From: a virus
Virus record (IMG/VR): IMGVR_UViG_3300020580_000022
Location: 1 to 48,211 of that record
Strand: one strand, 5' to 3'
DNA: 48,211 nt
Shown here: piece after piece, positions 1 through 9,162 of the stretch
Layout: the number at the start of each line of letters is the position of its first letter
How positions within the stretch are numbered: the stretch's first letter is position 1
The notes under the pieces: generated by a model
Seen by the model: only the letters and a program-made list of their open reading frames with translations
Databases searched by the model: none
Told to the model about the DNA's origin: nothing
Made by a program: the position numbers and the translations under genes

Positions 1-650
1 CTGATACTGGTCCTTCATTTGCAACGAGACGACAAGAGGCGTTTTCTGCTCTTACTCAGATTGCAGCGCAGAATAAAGAATTTATGGGAATTGCTGGTGA
101 CTTGCTTTGGAAGGTTGCGGATTTCCCCGAGGCTCAATTATTAGCAGATCGCTGGCGCAAAATTATTCCTCCAAATATTACAGGCGATGCTCCAAATCCG
201 GCTATTACTGAAGCGATGCATAAAGCTTCTGATCAAATTCAACAACAGCTTGCGGTTATTGCTAAGCAGACTAAAGAATTAGCAGATAAGGATAAAGAAT
301 TAGCAATTAAAGCACAACAACTTGATTTGGAATTAAAGAAAGAAACTGCACAGCAAGCTAGATTGGATTACGAAGCCGAAACTAAACGGCTTGTTGCATT
401 GGGTAATAGTGGTCCTGCGATTAGTCCTGAAACTATAAAACCCATCGTCGAGCAGCTATTGAAGGGTATGACGCGGGCTGGTGAACCGGATGAAACGTTT
501 ACAATGCCTCGCCAAGAGCCTAGAGATAATCAGGATTCGCTCCCCGATGTGCCGGGCAGTAGGCTAGCACCAGACGGACGGCATTACGTACAGCATCCTA
601 ATGGGCAATTTATGCGAGTAGAGGCAAATGCCCCAGCAGGACAGCAATAA
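1..650 (+). CDS. Portal protein, C-terminal part (5' end outside window)
   Basis: The frame is open from base 3 and ends with TAA at 648-650; the first ATG at 84 is internal. The visible ~215 residues hold a helical stretch with RWRKIIPP, then a long Gln/Lys/Glu-rich coiled coil (about window residues 75-150) and a polar tail. This resembles the C-terminal helix-rich end of P22-type portals, which form the dodecameric ring through which DNA is packaged. Downstream scaffold-like, coat, gp4-like and gp10-like genes support a portal. The C-terminus alone is not diagnostic, so the call rests partly on gene order. The stop overlaps the next gene by 23 bp. Confidence 0.7.
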   Translation, partial: DTGPSFATRRQEAFSALTQIAAQNKEFMGIAGDLLWKVADFPEAQLLADRWRKIIPPNITGDAPNPAITEAMHKASDQIQQQLAVIAKQTKELADKDKELAIKAQQLDLELKKETAQQARLDYEAETKRLVALGNSGPAISPETIKPIVEQLLKGMTRAGEPDETFTMPRQEPRDNQDSLPDVPGSRLAPDGRHYVQHPNGQFMRVEANAPAGQQ

Positions 651-3600
651 ATTATATGACTTTCCTCCTGATGATAATCAAGATCAGGATCAAAGGTTGC
701 CGGTAGAACCGCGTCAACCTCTTAAATTTACTGTTTATCCTAAGCAATCAACTTTCACCCCTGCACCATCTTCTGATGATACAAGTCAAAATGTATCACC
801 TTATCCAGGTACCGCAAATCAACCTACAGTTGAACAATCTAAATATAATCTAGTTCCGGTTGATTATGATCCGTTTAAGTCGGATCAACAAAGTATGACA
901 CATCAACCGAGCACGATTAAATCATTATCGCAAGTCTATGATGAAAGTTCACCATTAGGAAAAGCAGCTATCTTTGGTGCTGCTGCACCATTCCTATTGG
1001 GAAAGAATTTAATTTATGAACCTATTAAAGCAGCAAAGGATTTGACAGAACAAGCATTGGCTGGTAAAGATGTGACACAAGACCCTGCTAATATTCCTAA
1101 AGCATTGTTGGCTGCGGGATTAGGTGGGACAGGCGGATTTGTGGGCACGAGTGAAGATGCACTTGCGAGTGGTGTAGGAATGGGTTTTAAAGATTTGTTA
1201 TCTAAGCAGCGTGAATTAGAAGGTATGCGTCCTGCAATACGTGATCCTGATACACGTAAGATTTATGCAGGTAAGATAGATGAAAATTTAGATCATTCGG
1301 ATATTATAAATAACATTGCCGATCCTGAGGTTAAGCAAAAGTTTATGGATGACTTGAATAGTGAAAATCCTGATTTTAAAAAGTTTGGATTTCTTGATAA
1401 TAAAGGTAAATTCGTATCAAGAGATACATTAGATCAACAATATGGCGTAAGTGATAGTGGACAGTTAAAGAGTAAGTTAGCGATGTTTAGGAGTGATACT
1501 GCTGAAGCATCGCAAGCAGAGCAATCATTAGCTAAAATTACTAATCCTTATACGACAGATGCTTATCATGGAACGGTAGGGTTTAGAGGAGATAAAATAA
1601 AAAAAGATATCAGTTATGGTTCTAACAGGGCTGAATTTTATACAACTCCTGATATTGATTTAGCACATGGTTTTACAGGACAACAATTAAAGGGTACTTA
1701 TACACCCGGATCACAAATATTACCATTAAAGTTAGATACGAGCAATTATCATGTTTATGATGCTAAAGGTCAATATTGGGATAATGTTAATCATAAGGCA
1801 ATTCAAGAGGCATTAGAAGCAGGTAAGAAAGGTGTAACAATTAAAAATGTAACTGAGGAATATGGAGATAATCAAATTAGGAAAGGTGCGACAGTTCATA
1901 TCTCGTTTGATCCTGGCACTGTACGATCAAGATTTGCTCAATTTGATCCTAATAAGTTTGGTCAATCTGGTTTATTGAAATCGGATACAAGTGAAGCAAG
2001 TCAAGCGGAGCAAGCTTTGAGTAAGGTTACACCTACATTTTATTCAGCAGTTGAGAATGCAGTTAATAATATTAAACAGGCTAAAGCGCCAGCCGAGCAA
2101 TGGTTATCGACTATTCAGAATAGCAAAGGTGTTAAACCTGAAGAAATGGATTGGACTGGATTAAAAGATTATTTAAATGAGAATAAAGGTAATATGCTTA
2201 CTAAGCAAGAGATACAAGATTATGTGAAGGCAAATAAAGTTGAATTGAAAGAGGTTAATAAAGGTTTTACATCATTTGATAAACAAAGATTAACTGAATT
2301 AGATAACAAATTAATGCAAAATGGTAAATTAGAAGGTGATGAAATAGCAGAATATGAACATTTAAGTAATGCTGAAAATTTACCTAGAACTAGTGGATTA
2401 GAAACTAAATTTTCTCAATATCAATTACCAGGTGGTGAAAATTATCGAGAGAAGCTATTAACGTTGCCGCCGAAAGATGCAAACACGAGATTAAAGCGAT
2501 ATGGTGAAATCCAAAAGCGAATGGATGAAATAGATAGCAGATTAGAAATTATATATAATGAAAATACAATTGAAGCTGGTAAGGAAAGAATTGGTCTTGA
2601 AAATGAAAGAAGCTTATTAAAGCGAGAATATAATTTATTGCCGCATCAAGGCGAAGAATTCAAATCATCTCATTTCGATGAACCTAATATCCTCGCTCAT
2701 GTTCGAATGAACGATCGTAATATTGAAGGAAAGAAATCATTACATTTAGAAGAGATACAATCGGATTGGTTACAGAAGGGAAGGAAGGAAGGATTTAAGC
2801 AAGATTTAGAAAAAACTCCCGAAGGTAAAGAAATAAGAAATCTTGGAATAAATAAACCTTTAAATAGAGTTTCTGTTGCAGATATTGCATTTAATAAAGG
2901 TTCTGTTGATCTTCAAAATCGTTGGGCAAAAAGTATACAAAATTCATCTAATATTCCCGATGCACCATTCAAGAAAACTTGGCATGAATTAGTATTAAAA
3001 CGAATGATTAGGGAAGCAGCAGAAAAAGGATATGATAGATTAAGTTGGACACCAGGAGAAGCACAAGCAGAACGATATGATTTGAGTAAGCAAGTTGATA
3101 GCATAGCTTCATCAAAGTTAGATAATAATTATCATCTTGAATTATATCCTAAAGGTCAAGAAGGAATGTCACATGCAATAGATGTTCCTGAAAATAAATT
3201 AGCTAATAATGTAGGAAAAGAATTAGCTGATAAAATAATTGCACATCATGATGAAAGTAAAACTGATTATTTTGGTCGTAAAGTTTGGAGTGGTCTTGAT
3301 CTTAAAGTCGGTGGCGAAGGTATGAAAGGTTTTTATGATCAAATAATACCTAAAGCGTTGGAGAAGATAGGTAAGGAATATGGAGTTAAGGTGAATCAAG
3401 GTGAAATAAATAAATATACTGTTAATAAGTCTACTACTCAACCTGGAAAATGGGTATTACGAGATAAAGATAATAAAATTGTAAATAGTTTTAGTTCAAA
3501 GGAAAAAGCTGAATTAGCATCGAAAGATAAAGTACCTTACATCGATATTCCCCAAGGTTTAAAAGATCAAGCTATGCAAAAAGGATTTCCATTATTTAGT

Positions 3601-3723
3601 AGTGGATACAATTTTATCCCTGTTAATCATAATCCATATGATGTGAGTAATACACCAATTGAACCTATCAAAGGTTCACCAAATCCTAATTTATCTCGCA
3701 GTGAAGCGGCTAAGACGAAATGA
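628..3723 (+). CDS. Large polyvalent protein with ADP-ribosyltransferase-like module
   Basis: 1031 residues. After a disordered Pro/Gln/Asp-rich N-terminus (1-95) and a short hydrophobic helix (~110-125) comes a module at ~306-440 that begins with YHGT and ends with SRFAQFDP, as in the ART-like domains of phage polyvalent proteins. It is flanked by two near-identical segments, SDTAEASQAEQSLAKIT (289-305) and SDTSEASQAEQALSKVT (452-468). A module beginning FYSAVENAV follows, then one with EIQSDWLQ, WTPGEAQAERYDL and FYDQIIPKALEKIG, and a closing segment ending KGFPLFSSG. All are recurrent parts of large phage polyvalent proteins. It starts inside the portal gene and stops in an ATGA overlap with the next ORF. 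Probably virion-borne and injected to modify host targets; catalytic activity is inferred. Confidence 0.7.
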   Translation: MPQQDSNKLYDFPPDDNQDQDQRLPVEPRQPLKFTVYPKQSTFTPAPSSDDTSQNVSPYPGTANQPTVEQSKYNLVPVDYDPFKSDQQSMTHQPSTIKSLSQVYDESSPLGKAAIFGAAAPFLLGKNLIYEPIKAAKDLTEQALAGKDVTQDPANIPKALLAAGLGGTGGFVGTSEDALASGVGMGFKDLLSKQRELEGMRPAIRDPDTRKIYAGKIDENLDHSDIINNIADPEVKQKFMDDLNSENPDFKKFGFLDNKGKFVSRDTLDQQYGVSDSGQLKSKLAMFRSDTAEASQAEQSLAKITNPYTTDAYHGTVGFRGDKIKKDISYGSNRAEFYTTPDIDLAHGFTGQQLKGTYTPGSQILPLKLDTSNYHVYDAKGQYWDNVNHKAIQEALEAGKKGVTIKNVTEEYGDNQIRKGATVHISFDPGTVRSRFAQFDPNKFGQSGLLKSDTSEASQAEQALSKVTPTFYSAVENAVNNIKQAKAPAEQWLSTIQNSKGVKPEEMDWTGLKDYLNENKGNMLTKQEIQDYVKANKVELKEVNKGFTSFDKQRLTELDNKLMQNGKLEGDEIAEYEHLSNAENLPRTSGLETKFSQYQLPGGENYREKLLTLPPKDANTRLKRYGEIQKRMDEIDSRLEIIYNENTIEAGKERIGLENERSLLKREYNLLPHQGEEFKSSHFDEPNILAHVRMNDRNIEGKKSLHLEEIQSDWLQKGRKEGFKQDLEKTPEGKEIRNLGINKPLNRVSVADIAFNKGSVDLQNRWAKSIQNSSNIPDAPFKKTWHELVLKRMIREAAEKGYDRLSWTPGEAQAERYDLSKQVDSIASSKLDNNYHLELYPKGQEGMSHAIDVPENKLANNVGKELADKIIAHHDESKTDYFGRKVWSGLDLKVGGEGMKGFYDQIIPKALEKIGKEYGVKVNQGEINKYTVNKSTTQPGKWVLRDKDNKIVNSFSSKEKAELASKDKVPYIDIPQGLKDQAMQKGFPLFSSGYNFIPVNHNPYDVSNTPIEPIKGSPNPNLSRSEAAKTK

Positions 3724-4280
3724 TCGATCCATTAATAAATGCTATTCTTGATAATCCGATGATGAAAAAAGTCATCGATAATCCTATTATTGATGACACT
3801 CATACCATACCTAATTCTTGGGGAGGTTCCATACCTCTTGACAATCCTGTCACTTATCGAGATAAAGATTTTCCAAAAACTATGACTGTTAATGGTGTAA
3901 CATTCGATACTGGCGAACCTGCCGTGGTTCATGAGAATATTGAACAATTTGCCATGACTGCTATGATGAAAGGCGGCATGAATAGAGAAACAGCTTTGAA
4001 AGTCGGGTTCTGGCATTTTGGCGAGCCTGCGGAAGATGCGTGGTATAAGTCACATGGAATTAATCCTGATCAAGTTGAACCTAAATATAATCCTATTCTT
4101 AATAGAATAGCTAAACGTAAAGCTGATAATATTCCAAAAGACTTATTTAAAGATACTTATCCCGATGGTGATCCGTCAAAAGCTATTCCTGGTCCTATAG
4201 GTAAACCGACTGCTAAAGAAATTGAAATGGGACGTACTTTAGTCGAAAGATATTTAAATGGACTTAACGGAAAAACATAG
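3720..4280 (+). CDS. Conserved phage protein with HExxE motif, portal-proximal
   Basis: 186 residues, starting in an ATGA overlap with the polyvalent gene. The centre has a Gly/Pro-rich strand segment (NSWGGSIPLDNP), then VVHENIEQF and a helix with several Ala/Glu residues. HENIE resembles a divergent HExxE metal site, but I cannot show a complete protease active site. Proteins of this layout occur beside portals in podovirus-like genomes and I know no function for them. Coupling by overlap on both sides suggests co-translation with the virion genes. Confidence 0.6.
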   Translation: MIDPLINAILDNPMMKKVIDNPIIDDTHTIPNSWGGSIPLDNPVTYRDKDFPKTMTVNGVTFDTGEPAVVHENIEQFAMTAMMKGGMNRETALKVGFWHFGEPAEDAWYKSHGINPDQVEPKYNPILNRIAKRKADNIPKDLFKDTYPDGDPSKAIPGPIGKPTAKEIEMGRTLVERYLNGLNGKT

Positions 4281-4665
4281 AAAATACTTACTGCATCAAC
4301 CTAAATATCATTTATTCGAGAAGGTGGCTGGTGAACTTGCTGGCGTATTCTACGATGCAGCACGTTCATCGGGTATGCAAAGTGAATATAAAAGTGCTAA
4401 AGCTTTTGCACGAGCTAAGTTTACTACATTCTTACCAAAAGCTATTGAATTATGTTTGTCGATGCTGCAACGTCCTGATATTAATCAAGCAATGAAAGAT
4501 GAAATATATAATGCTTACCTTGAACGTGCTAATGATCCATATTTAAAAGAAATTGATCCGCACGATATGAATATGAAAGCTATTGAGAAATTATTACCAA
4601 AAGGTAAGAAAGAAGATGATATTGCAATTAAATTAGGTTCATTTTATCATAGAAAGATAAACTGA
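4258..4665 (+). CDS. Hypothetical helical protein in the head operon
   Basis: 135 residues, soluble and mostly alpha-helical by composition, rich in Lys, Glu and Ala. The ATG lies inside the end of the preceding gene (23-bp overlap), typical of this cluster. No catalytic or binding motif is visible and I do not recognise the family. Position between the portal and scaffold genes points to a head-assembly or ejection accessory role, by inference only. Confidence 0.6.
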   Translation: MDLTEKHRKYLLHQPKYHLFEKVAGELAGVFYDAARSSGMQSEYKSAKAFARAKFTTFLPKAIELCLSMLQRPDINQAMKDEIYNAYLERANDPYLKEIDPHDMNMKAIEKLLPKGKKEDDIAIKLGSFYHRKIN

Positions 4666-4677
4666 TGGGTATTCGAA

Positions 4678-4848
4678 ATGTCACAGTCTATGCGTGATAT
4701 AGATCAAGCTCTTAAAGAAGCATTGGAATTAATTAAATTTGAACAAAAAATTAAACAAATGGCTAGTGAAACTATCGGAAAGGGTTCGGTAACATTAATT
4801 GAACGAAATGATGATCCTTACTGTAATTACGGTACTGCTGGAAGATAA
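4678..4848 (+). CDS. Small hypothetical protein (56 aa)
   Basis: Starts 12 bp after the previous stop with the ATG at 4678 and ends TAA at 4848. An amphipathic helix (about residues 1-35, rich in Leu, Ile, Glu, Lys) is followed by a short polar tail with one Cys. Without it there would be a gap in a tightly packed operon. No family recognised. Confidence 0.5.
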   Translation: MSQSMRDIDQALKEALELIKFEQKIKQMASETIGKGSVTLIERNDDPYCNYGTAGR

Positions 4849-4913
4849 GTTATGTGTGGGCATTTGAAAAACATATTTTATTGTGTACTTTAAAAGTGCA
4901 ATGGGAAATTAAA

Positions 4914-5255
4914 ATGGCCGGTGAGGTAAGTTCCATGATGGATAAATGGCGAAAGGCTCGACAGAAGCTTGTTGATAATATTGCTGCAGAAGTTGATAAA
5001 CAAATAGCTTTGATGCCCACAATAGAAGCTGATGCCAAGGCGGCGCTCGCATTGCCTGCCGCGGAATTAAATAAAACACGCGATGAGATTAATGCTATTC
5101 ACGATGAATTTGCCAGCTTGACGAATGGTGGTCCTATCCGCCCTTTGCCCGATACATTATCTGGAGGCGCACCATCGCCACCCGTGCAAGTGCCACAGCG
5201 ACCATCTAGCCCTACTCCTGATGCAGTTAAGAATGTGGTGAATGAATTACAATGA
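4914..5255 (+). CDS. Hypothetical head-region protein with Pro-rich tail
   Basis: 113 residues from ATG 4914 (MAGEV...), preferred over the in-frame ATG at 4854 because the extra 20 residues look non-coding. The N-terminal two thirds is a long Ala/Lys/Glu helix, probably a coiled coil, with Trp-Arg-Lys near the start. The last ~35 residues are Pro/Ser-rich and disordered. Local G+C is higher than its neighbours. The stop overlaps the next gene's ATG (ATGA). Function unknown. Confidence 0.55.
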   Translation: MAGEVSSMMDKWRKARQKLVDNIAAEVDKQIALMPTIEADAKAALALPAAELNKTRDEINAIHDEFASLTNGGPIRPLPDTLSGGAPSPPVQVPQRPSSPTPDAVKNVVNELQ

Positions 5256-5503
5256 TTAACGTTTCAGAAATGAAGGATGATGAATTATTAGCATTCGGTC
5301 AAAAGATGGTCGATATGCATAATAATCGAAAGAATGCTTTAAGTAATGATATTCATATCGAACGATTAAAGACAAGGAAAGTTATAAGTCAAGATCATGA
5401 ACAATGTGATAAGTTAGCATCATTGAAAGATCATATTAATCCTGAATATAAACTATTAATGGAAGCCATCGATCAAGAAATTGTTAAAAGGAATTTAAGA
5501 TGA
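5252..5503 (+). CDS. Small hypothetical protein upstream of scaffold
   Basis: 83 residues, charged and helical, overlapping its neighbours by 4 bp on both sides, so probably translated by re-initiation between 4914-5255 and the scaffold gene. No motif recognised. Confidence 0.55.
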   Translation: MINVSEMKDDELLAFGQKMVDMHNNRKNALSNDIHIERLKTRKVISQDHEQCDKLASLKDHINPEYKLLMEAIDQEIVKRNLR

Positions 5504-6408
5504 GTAAAACACCTGAAGAAATTGCTGCTTTGGAAGCAGCACGTAAAATGGTTAATATGACTGGTGTAGCAACAAAGGATGATAATGGTAACGTTATTGA
5601 AACAAAAGAAGATGACAAAGAAACAGGAAGTGAAGAAAATAATACAAATAATAAAGAGAATATTGAAAATACAAATGAAATTACAGAAACTGAAGGAAAT
5701 AAGCAAGAAACTGAAATTGAAAAGATAGAAAAGACTGAAGAAGAACTAGAGACTGAAAAACAAGAAGTTAAAACTACTGCTGAAAAGGCACGCGTTCAAC
5801 GAAAGATTGATAAAGAGGTTGCCAAGCGAAAGACGCTTGAAGAAGAACTTGCAGAAACAAAACGTCAACTTGCTGCTGCTAAAGAAGGCAAAGAAGGCAA
5901 ATTTGATGAAGATGAAGTTGATAAGCGAGCTAACGCTAAAGCAGAACAAAAGGTTGCAGAACGTGAATTTTTAAATGCAAGCAATCGACTTGCTGATGCT
6001 GCGGAAAAGCTTGATAAAGATTTTATAAAGAAGATCAAAGTTATTGCTGAAGAAACCGCACCTATTCCAGGTCATATGATCGGAATTTTAGATGATCTTG
6101 ATAATGGTGGTGCAGTGCTAGTTTCATTAGCTGATGATGTTGATGAATACGAACGTATTATAACTTTATCTCCTGCAAAGGCGGCTGTTGAATTGACCAA
6201 ATTATCAGTTAAACTTGCAGCAAAGCCTGCATCTAAAGCAGTTTCTAAAGTTCCTAAGCCTATCGAACCTATCGGTGGTAAAACATCAGGTACAAATAAC
6301 GATATGGTTATTACTGATAAAGATACTCAAAATATGAATGAATTTATTCGAAAGCGAAATATTCAAATTGCTGAAAGACAGAAGATGAAAGCAGCAGGAT
6401 ATCGATAA
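5500..6408 (+). CDS. Scaffold-like protein
   Basis: 302 residues, extremely rich in Glu, Lys, Asn and Thr. Residues ~40-90 are low-complexity acidic, ~75-165 are a strong coiled-coil prediction by eye, and the C-terminus is a basic helical segment (FIRKRNIQIAERQKMK). Acidic, coiled-coil proteins with a basic C-terminal helix placed just before the coat gene are typical of P22 gp8-type scaffolds, whose C-terminal helix binds coat protein. A GIY-YIG endonuclease now separates it from the coat gene. Identification is by layout and composition. Confidence 0.65.
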   Translation: MSKTPEEIAALEAARKMVNMTGVATKDDNGNVIETKEDDKETGSEENNTNNKENIENTNEITETEGNKQETEIEKIEKTEEELETEKQEVKTTAEKARVQRKIDKEVAKRKTLEEELAETKRQLAAAKEGKEGKFDEDEVDKRANAKAEQKVAEREFLNASNRLADAAEKLDKDFIKKIKVIAEETAPIPGHMIGILDDLDNGGAVLVSLADDVDEYERIITLSPAKAAVELTKLSVKLAAKPASKAVSKVPKPIEPIGGKTSGTNNDMVITDKDTQNMNEFIRKRNIQIAERQKMKAAGYR

Positions 6409-6581
6409 TGACAGATGAAGAAATTAAAATGCATGGCGAGTCAATGTTGCATAAGATATTTAGTGCACGAAAAGATATAAAACAACGAATATTAATAGTT
6501 TTAAATGAAGAAGAAAGATGGTTATTAGTAGAATTGTTAGCAAAAGCAACGGAACGGGAACAAGTTATAGTCGGACCGTAA
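6408..6581 (+). CDS. Small hypothetical protein (57 aa)
   Basis: ATG at 6408 overlaps the scaffold stop by one base and TAA at 6579-6581 directly abuts the next ATG. Charged, helical, rich in Glu and Leu, one Trp. No motif. The tight junctions on both sides are the main support. Confidence 0.55.
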   Translation: MTDEEIKMHGESMLHKIFSARKDIKQRILIVLNEEERWLLVELLAKATEREQVIVGP

Positions 6582-7181
6582 ATGAACAATTCTGGTATTT
6601 ATCTAATCGTCAACGTTATCAATAATAAACTATATGTTGGTAGCGCTGTCGATTTTCAAGATCGATGGCGATTGCATAAGCTTGAACTAAATAGAAACAA
6701 TCATTGCAATCGTCATCTACAAGCTGCTTGGAATGCATATGGCGAAAGCTGCTTTCAGTTTCATGCTATAGAATATACAAGTGACCTGTTAGCACGCGAA
6801 CAATATTGGATTGAACGTCTCAACTCAACCAATATTGATATCGGATATAATATATGTGCCGTAGCTCGCAATCGTAAAGGTGTAAAAGCGAGTGATGAAA
6901 CAAGAGAAAAGTTGCGACAATCACATTTAGGTCATAAGCAGTCAGAAGAAACTAAAGCTAAGCGTCGAGTAAAGATGACAGGAAATAAATTCAATAATGG
7001 ACGAAAGCAAACTGACGAACATAAGGCTGCAATTTCTAAAGGTTTAACAGCTAGAAAGCATTCAAAAGAAACTTTAACTAAAATCGCAGCTTCTAATACA
7101 GGAAAGAAACGTTCTGCTGAAACGCGAGAACGAATGTCGATTTCTGCGCATAAGCGTTGGAATAAGGTTGACATTATCTAA
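6582..7181 (+). CDS. GIY-YIG homing endonuclease with NUMOD3-like repeats
   Basis: 199 residues. The N-terminal nuclease domain shows GIY (residues 5-7), YVG (19-21), the Arg of the DRWRLH segment and the catalytic-type Glu in EQYWIERL near residue 78. After residue ~105 there are several short repeats of the kind SDETREKLRQSHLG, SEETKAKR and KTDEHKAAIS, which match NUMOD3 DNA-binding modules. Free-standing enzymes of this kind cut DNA near their own insertion site and spread by repair. It lies between scaffold and capsid genes, and its stop is followed at once by a long untranslated leader. Probably a selfish insertion. Confidence 0.9.
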   Translation: MNNSGIYLIVNVINNKLYVGSAVDFQDRWRLHKLELNRNNHCNRHLQAAWNAYGESCFQFHAIEYTSDLLAREQYWIERLNSTNIDIGYNICAVARNRKGVKASDETREKLRQSHLGHKQSEETKAKRRVKMTGNKFNNGRKQTDEHKAAISKGLTARKHSKETLTKIAASNTGKKRSAETRERMSISAHKRWNKVDII

Positions 7182-7395
7182 TAATTGTGGGCAAAAGTAT
7201 TCAGCCGCAGCGACGGCTTTAAAAACGCTGGTTACTAAAGCGTCTTGATCCGCTTAATGGTCATGGAAAGCTCGCCTAATTTTTTTATTTGGCTAGAGCA
7301 AGCTAACTTTTCAAATTTTTGTTGTTTTTGGCTGCTTTGCAAAGTTGCTTTAATTTATAGTTTTAATCAGAATTTAGGAAAGATGGATTATAATT
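7182..7395 (+). promoter_or_regulatory. Structured leader upstream of the capsid gene
   Basis: A 214-bp gap without a convincing ORF, in a region where genes otherwise touch. It holds a TGTGGGCA copy (7186-7193), two small hairpins (AGCCG/CGGCT at 7203-7218, ACGCT/AGCGT at 7225-7243), T-rich runs around 7278-7290 and 7310-7330, and the palindrome CTTTGCAAAG near 7340. A late promoter or an mRNA-stabilising leader for the most expressed gene is plausible. No clear -35/-10 pair is seen. Confidence 0.35.
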
Positions 7396-8643
7396 ATGGC
7401 CGGCAACTCACTTTTGACCATCGACATGATCACTGCAGAAGCAGTGCGATTGTTTAAAAACTCTAATCTTTTTATTATGAATATGGATACGCAATATGAC
7501 GGTTCTTTTGCCGTTGATGGTGCAAAGATCGGTTCAACTTTGCGTATCAGATTACCTAACGATTATGTTGTTAGGCAAGGTCCTGCATTGCAATTGCAGG
7601 CTACTAATGAACAGTTTACTACTTTAACTGTTTCTGATCAACGTGGTGTTGACGTTCCATTTACTACCGCAGAACGTACTATGGCAATTGACGATTATTC
7701 GGAAATTGTTATGGCACCTATGATTAATAATCTTGCTGGTAAAGTTGCAGCAGCGGTTATGTTAGGTTCGGAAGGTGGTGTTTGCAATTTAGTTAGTAAC
7801 GTTGACGGCGGCGGTAATATTATCGATCCGACAATGGATACTTTTCTTGCTGGTAATGCAGTATTGGATACTTTTAGTGCCGATACTATGGATAGGCGTA
7901 TTGTCCTCGATCCGTTTGCCGATGCTCGTGCCGTTTCGGCTCTTGCTGGATTGCTTAATCCGTCGCAGGAAATTTCAGCTCAGTTTCGTAGTGGTTCGAT
8001 GAAATCTGGTTTGGGATATGGTCGATGGTTTAGGGATCAAACTGCTATTAAGCATACTACTGGTACATTTAGTGCTGGTGGTACTGTAAATGGTGGTGGT
8101 CAAACTACTCCATTTACTGGTGGTAATATTACTGTTAATCCTACTACTGGTACATTAAATCAAGGTGATATTGTTACTTTTGCGAATGTTAACTCAGTCA
8201 ATAGGGTTACTAAGCAAAGTAACGGGTCACTTGCACAGTTTGTTATCACTGCTCCTGTTATTTCTGGTGCGACTACTATTCCGATTTATCCTGGTTTGAT
8301 CCCTAGTGCGACTGGTTTAGTCGGTGGCCCTGATGTTCAATACCAGACTGTTGACGCTTCGCCTATTAATGGCGCAGCGATGACATTGGTGACGCCTGCA
8401 AGTTCTGTTTACCGCAAGTCTATTGCTTATGTGCAAAAGGCTGTTACACTTGCTACTGCTGATTTGGTCATGCCAAAGAAGGCAGTTGAAGAAGCAGCGC
8501 GAGCAAATTATGATGGAATTAGTATTCGTATTTTAACTGATTATTTAACTAATTCCGATCAATTGGCAACACGCATTGATGTTTTATTTGGGTTTAAGTA
8601 TATTAAGCCCGAATGGTTGTGCGTTGTCGCTGGTAAGATTTAA
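7396..8643 (+). CDS. Major capsid protein, P22 coat (gp5) family
   Basis: 415 residues. The N-terminus (MAGNSLLTIDMITAEAVRLF), the segment with RLPNDYVVRQGPAL, and GVDVPFTTAERTMAIDDYSE followed by a Met/Ala-rich helix are characteristic of P22-type coat proteins with the HK97 fold. Length is close to the P22 coat protein (430). A Gly/Thr-rich stretch at ~215-260 would correspond to the variable inserted domain. It self-assembles into the icosahedral shell on the scaffold. A strong terminator follows directly, isolating this highly expressed gene. Confidence 0.9.
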   Translation: MAGNSLLTIDMITAEAVRLFKNSNLFIMNMDTQYDGSFAVDGAKIGSTLRIRLPNDYVVRQGPALQLQATNEQFTTLTVSDQRGVDVPFTTAERTMAIDDYSEIVMAPMINNLAGKVAAAVMLGSEGGVCNLVSNVDGGGNIIDPTMDTFLAGNAVLDTFSADTMDRRIVLDPFADARAVSALAGLLNPSQEISAQFRSGSMKSGLGYGRWFRDQTAIKHTTGTFSAGGTVNGGGQTTPFTGGNITVNPTTGTLNQGDIVTFANVNSVNRVTKQSNGSLAQFVITAPVISGATTIPIYPGLIPSATGLVGGPDVQYQTVDASPINGAAMTLVTPASSVYRKSIAYVQKAVTLATADLVMPKKAVEEAARANYDGISIRILTDYLTNSDQLATRIDVLFGFKYIKPEWLCVVAGKI

Positions 8644-8659
8644 CGAGCCTCCCCAAACT

Positions 8660-8687
8660 TAGCCGGTTAAGGCACCGGCTATTTTTT
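8660..8687 (+). terminator. Rho-independent terminator after capsid gene
   Basis: Perfect 8-bp stem TAGCCGGT/ACCGGCTA with loop TAAGGC, then a run of six T. It sits 17 bp after the capsid stop. Confidence 0.9.
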
Positions 8688-8710
8688 CATTATTTTAATA
8701 GGTGAATATT

Positions 8711-9148
8711 ATGGCTGATTTTGATAGCAGTATCGGACAACACGATGCCCACAAATATAGTGCGAGTAATCCTCATCCTATGCATGGTAAAGACCCTAAT
8801 ATCATGAATGAATTAGGACATACTTATTATCCTAAATACGTTCATGAGTATGATGATAAGGGTGCCATTGTTTATGATAAAGTGGTTCTTCAGTTAACCC
8901 ATCCAACTAAGGGAAGCACTTACGATAGCCTTCAGCATCCTTCATTAAGTCAACATTCCAGAATTGTTAATAATGAAGATGAAGAAAAAGAAGCTAACGG
9001 AGATGGTTATTTTTTTACGCATGTAGAAGCTAAAGCAGCTAACAAGACGTCAAAGAAAACTGTTGAAAAAGATAAGTTAGAAAGAGATCAAGCTCAAACT
9101 AAGTTAGATAAAGATACTAAAGTATGGCCTGAAGCTAGAGGTAAATAA
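8711..9148 (+). CDS. Hypothetical virion-region protein
   Basis: 145 residues from ATG 8711, which has an AGGTG Shine-Dalgarno about 7 bases upstream; earlier in-frame codons lack one. The N-terminal half is His/Asp/Pro-rich, the C-terminal ~50 residues are Lys/Glu-rich and probably helical. It is flanked by terminators at 8660 and 9163, so it may form its own transcription unit or receive read-through. A head-decoration or minor capsid role is possible but unsupported by motifs. Confidence 0.55.
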   Translation: MADFDSSIGQHDAHKYSASNPHPMHGKDPNIMNELGHTYYPKYVHEYDDKGAIVYDKVVLQLTHPTKGSTYDSLQHPSLSQHSRIVNNEDEEKEANGDGYFFTHVEAKAANKTSKKTVEKDKLERDQAQTKLDKDTKVWPEARGK

Positions 9149-9162
9149 TTAGCGGGTGGGAG

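Noticed and set aside
664-700. CTGATGA as a hammerhead ribozyme core
   Set aside because: No GAAA at the proper place and no flanking stems; it is coding sequence of the polyvalent protein.
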